Positions 5,879-6,920 of a stretch of DNA of 6,920 bases are shown in pieces. The DNA is taken from positions 1 to 6,920 of the forward strand of contig JAQUCQ010000174.1 in the NCBI GenBank assembly GCA_028686145.1, written 5' to 3'. The notes beneath the pieces were generated by a model. The model was not told the DNA's origin. It was given only the letters and a program-made list of their open reading frames with translations, and made no database searches. Origin of the DNA: Desulfuromonadaceae bacterium (lineage in GTDB: Bacteria > Desulfobacterota > Desulfuromonadia > Geobacterales > Pseudopelobacteraceae). A program made the translations under genes and the position numbers. How positions within the stretch are numbered: the first letter of the stretch is position 1; every line of letters begins with the position of its first letter.

Positions 5879-6294
5879 TTTTTTTGTCTCAACCGAGTCA
5901 ACAGCGTGGCAAAACTGCTCTGTTCCTGTTTTTCTTCGATGACTTCGATCTCTTCCAGCATGTCGATCTGCTTGATAAACGTCAAACCGGTGTCACTGCT
6001 TGCCAGTAGTAGGTACTCACCGCCAACCTCAAACAGCATTAAAGCTTTTTTAGGGCCCAGGTAGCGCGTTTCTACCAGACGGATATGCTTTGAAAGTAGT
6101 TGCTGTCCGACCGGCAGCCCCCTCATCAACTTGCCGGAAAAATGCCAGATAAGCAGAATAAGCCCGATAACAAGGGCCAGAGCTGCAACCATTTGCAGGA
6201 TACTTGACAGAAAGCTGAACTCTTGACCAGAGCTGTCAGCAGCCGAAACTAGAGAAGGGAACAAGATAATAAGTGCGGAAGCCGCACCTTTCAC
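5875..6294 (-). CDS. fliO: FliO, flagellar export gate assembly protein
   Basis: FliO is a bitopic membrane protein known in other bacteria to help assemble or stabilise FliP; it is not part of the finished channel. It has 139 residues. A signal-peptide-like N-terminus (about 1-18, ending SLVSA) is followed by a short polar segment, one membrane span at about 34-51 (MVAALALVIGLILLIW), and a cytoplasmic FliO domain at about 55-115 with RLVETRYLGPKKALMLFEVGG and EYLLLASSDTG. The tail is acidic and then basic. The start is GTG at 6294, within a GTGA overlap with the fliN stop. Its own stop overlaps the fliP start as ATGA. FliO is poorly conserved in general, but the fold pattern and the position between fliN and fliP make the call firm. 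Confidence 0.92.
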   Translation of the reverse strand: MKGAASALIILFPSLVSAADSSGQEFSFLSSILQMVAALALVIGLILLIWHFSGKLMRGLPVGQQLLSKHIRLVETRYLGPKKALMLFEVGGEYLLLASSDTGLTFIKQIDMLEEIEVIEEKQEQSSFATLLTRLRQKK

Positions 6295-6590
6295 AAAATT
6301 TTCTCCACCCGCTCGTTTGGAGAGACGATATCCACAAGGCGGACACCGAATTTTTCGTTAACGACAACCGCTTCACCACGAGCGACCAGTTTGGAGTTGA
6401 CAAAAATGTCCAGCGGTTCTCCGGCCAGCTTTGTCAATTCGACAACCGCTCCTTGGTTTAGTTGCAGAATATCCTTAACCAGCAGCTTGGTCCTTCCCAG
6501 TTCGACCGTCACCTGCAGAGGAATATCAAGAATGAAGTCGAGATTTTTCTTGTCAGGTGCCGTTTGATTCTCTTCAGGCGTATCACTCAC
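6291..6590 (-). CDS. fliN: FliN, flagellar motor switch protein
   Basis: FliN is a small C-ring protein that joins FliM at the cytoplasmic base of the motor and helps dock the export apparatus (FliH/ATPase complex). It is 99 residues long. A short polar N-terminal tail (about 1-17) is followed by a SpoA domain at about 19-95, with the typical runs LDIPLQVTVELGRTKL, GAVVELTKLAGEPLDIFVN and GEAVVVNEKFGVRLVDI. This is the short form of FliN, close in length to the domain itself plus a small tail. The start is GTG at 6590, overlapping the last base of the fliM stop (TAGTG), with a G-rich stretch just upstream. The stop TGA overlaps the fliO GTG start (GTGA). The tight coupling implies stoichiometric co-translation with fliM. 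The family call is very secure. Confidence 0.96.
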   Translation of the reverse strand: MSDTPEENQTAPDKKNLDFILDIPLQVTVELGRTKLLVKDILQLNQGAVVELTKLAGEPLDIFVNSKLVARGEAVVVNEKFGVRLVDIVSPNERVEKIL

Positions 6591-6920
6591 TACTGCCCCC
6601 TATTGGTGCAAATCTTGCTGATCTGAATTGCCTTGTTGCCATGCTTTATGCCCGGAATCCCGAAATACTTGGGTACCCCCTCTACCTTGACAACCATCTC
6701 GCTCGAGCAGGCATTATCAAGCATAATGGTGTCACCCGGGGTTAGATCAAGCAGTTCACGCAGGGTAATACTGGCATTTCCCATCTCGACAGTAGTCTCC
6801 ATCGGTGCTTCCAGTATCTCGGAGGACAGACGGAATGACCACTGCGGGTCGATCGCCATCAGATCGAACTGCATGCCAGTCTTGAGTTTGTCTCGAATCG
6901 GATCGATGGTCATGTACGGC
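6590..6920 (-). CDS. fliM: FliM C-terminal part, flagellar motor switch protein (5' end outside window)
   Basis: This is the last ~110 codons of FliM, the C-ring protein that binds CheY-P and sets the direction of rotation. The frame is open to the right edge: Pro-Tyr codons precede the Met at 6913, giving PYMTIDPIRDKL, which matches the internal '(I)PY-TIEPIR-KL' stretch of FliM. That Met is therefore not the start. The visible part holds the end of the middle domain and then the C-terminal SpoA domain (from about MEMGNASITLRELL-like residues through VEGVPKYFGIPG), which pairs with FliN at the base of the C-ring. It ends in TAG at 6592-6590, sharing its last base with the GTG start of fliN. 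FliM is normally about 320-340 residues, so roughly two thirds lies outside the window. The identification rests on the SpoA pattern, the PY-TI-PI motif and the position before fliN. Confidence 0.93.
   Translation of the reverse strand, partial: PYMTIDPIRDKLKTGMQFDLMAIDPQWSFRLSSEILEAPMETTVEMGNASITLRELLDLTPGDTIMLDNACSSEMVVKVEGVPKYFGIPGIKHGNKAIQISKICTNRGQ

Noticed and set aside
6590..6913. A complete 107-residue protein starting at 6913
   Set aside because: The frame continues past this Met to the window edge with FliM-like residues (PY before MTIDPI), so it is the 3' part of fliM.
1..6920. CRISPR arrays, tRNA/rRNA genes, insertion sequences or phage genes
   Set aside because: No direct-repeat arrays, tRNA-like folds, transposase-like frames or long terminal inverted repeats were seen; genes fill nearly the whole window.

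Overview
The window is a densely packed, entirely minus-strand stretch. It carries the 3' part of a flagellar operon and, downstream of it, a short cell-envelope cluster. The order fliM-fliN-fliO-fliP-fliQ-fliR-flhB, followed by a PfkB-family kinase, a TPR lipoprotein and a RodZ-like protein, together with the moderate GC content and the lipobox, suggests a motile Gram-negative of the Desulfuromonadales/Geobacter type (former Deltaproteobacteria). That placement is inferred from gene order and protein style, not from a database search.

From right to left, which is the direction of transcription: the C-terminal part of FliM (open at the window's right edge) and FliN are flagellar switch (C-ring) proteins. 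FliO, FliP, FliQ, FliR and FlhB are membrane components or assembly factors of the flagellar type III export gate. Stops and starts overlap or lie within about 10 bases of each other from fliM to flhB, so these genes are almost certainly translated from one mRNA. FliP, FliQ and FliR form the export channel core. FliO helps assemble FliP. FlhB wraps the channel entrance and switches substrate class through autocleavage at NPTH. The neighbour often found after flhB, flhA, is absent here.

The most unusual point is the start of flhB. The reading frame begins right after the fliR stop and encodes the conserved FlhB N-terminus (AEDSD...KTEQPTGKRLEK), but its expected initiator ATG is ACG. The first in-frame ATG is 29 codons further in. 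The fliR stop and flhB are also in the same frame, so readthrough would give a FliR-FlhB fusion.

After flhB there is a 163-base intergenic region with a plausible sigma70-type promoter and a perfect 16-bp palindrome centred near its predicted start site. It leads into a PfkB-family sugar/nucleoside kinase, a six-TPR outer-membrane-type lipoprotein resembling PilF/PilW, and a RodZ-like bitopic membrane protein. The last two overlap by GTGA. A lipoprotein-TPR gene next to rodZ recalls the pilF/pilW-rodZ adjacency of gammaproteobacteria.

At the left edge a second promoter-like sequence and a good ribosome binding site precede the first 11 codons of another minus-strand gene. Its sequence resembles the start of a response-regulator receiver domain, but too little is visible to be sure.
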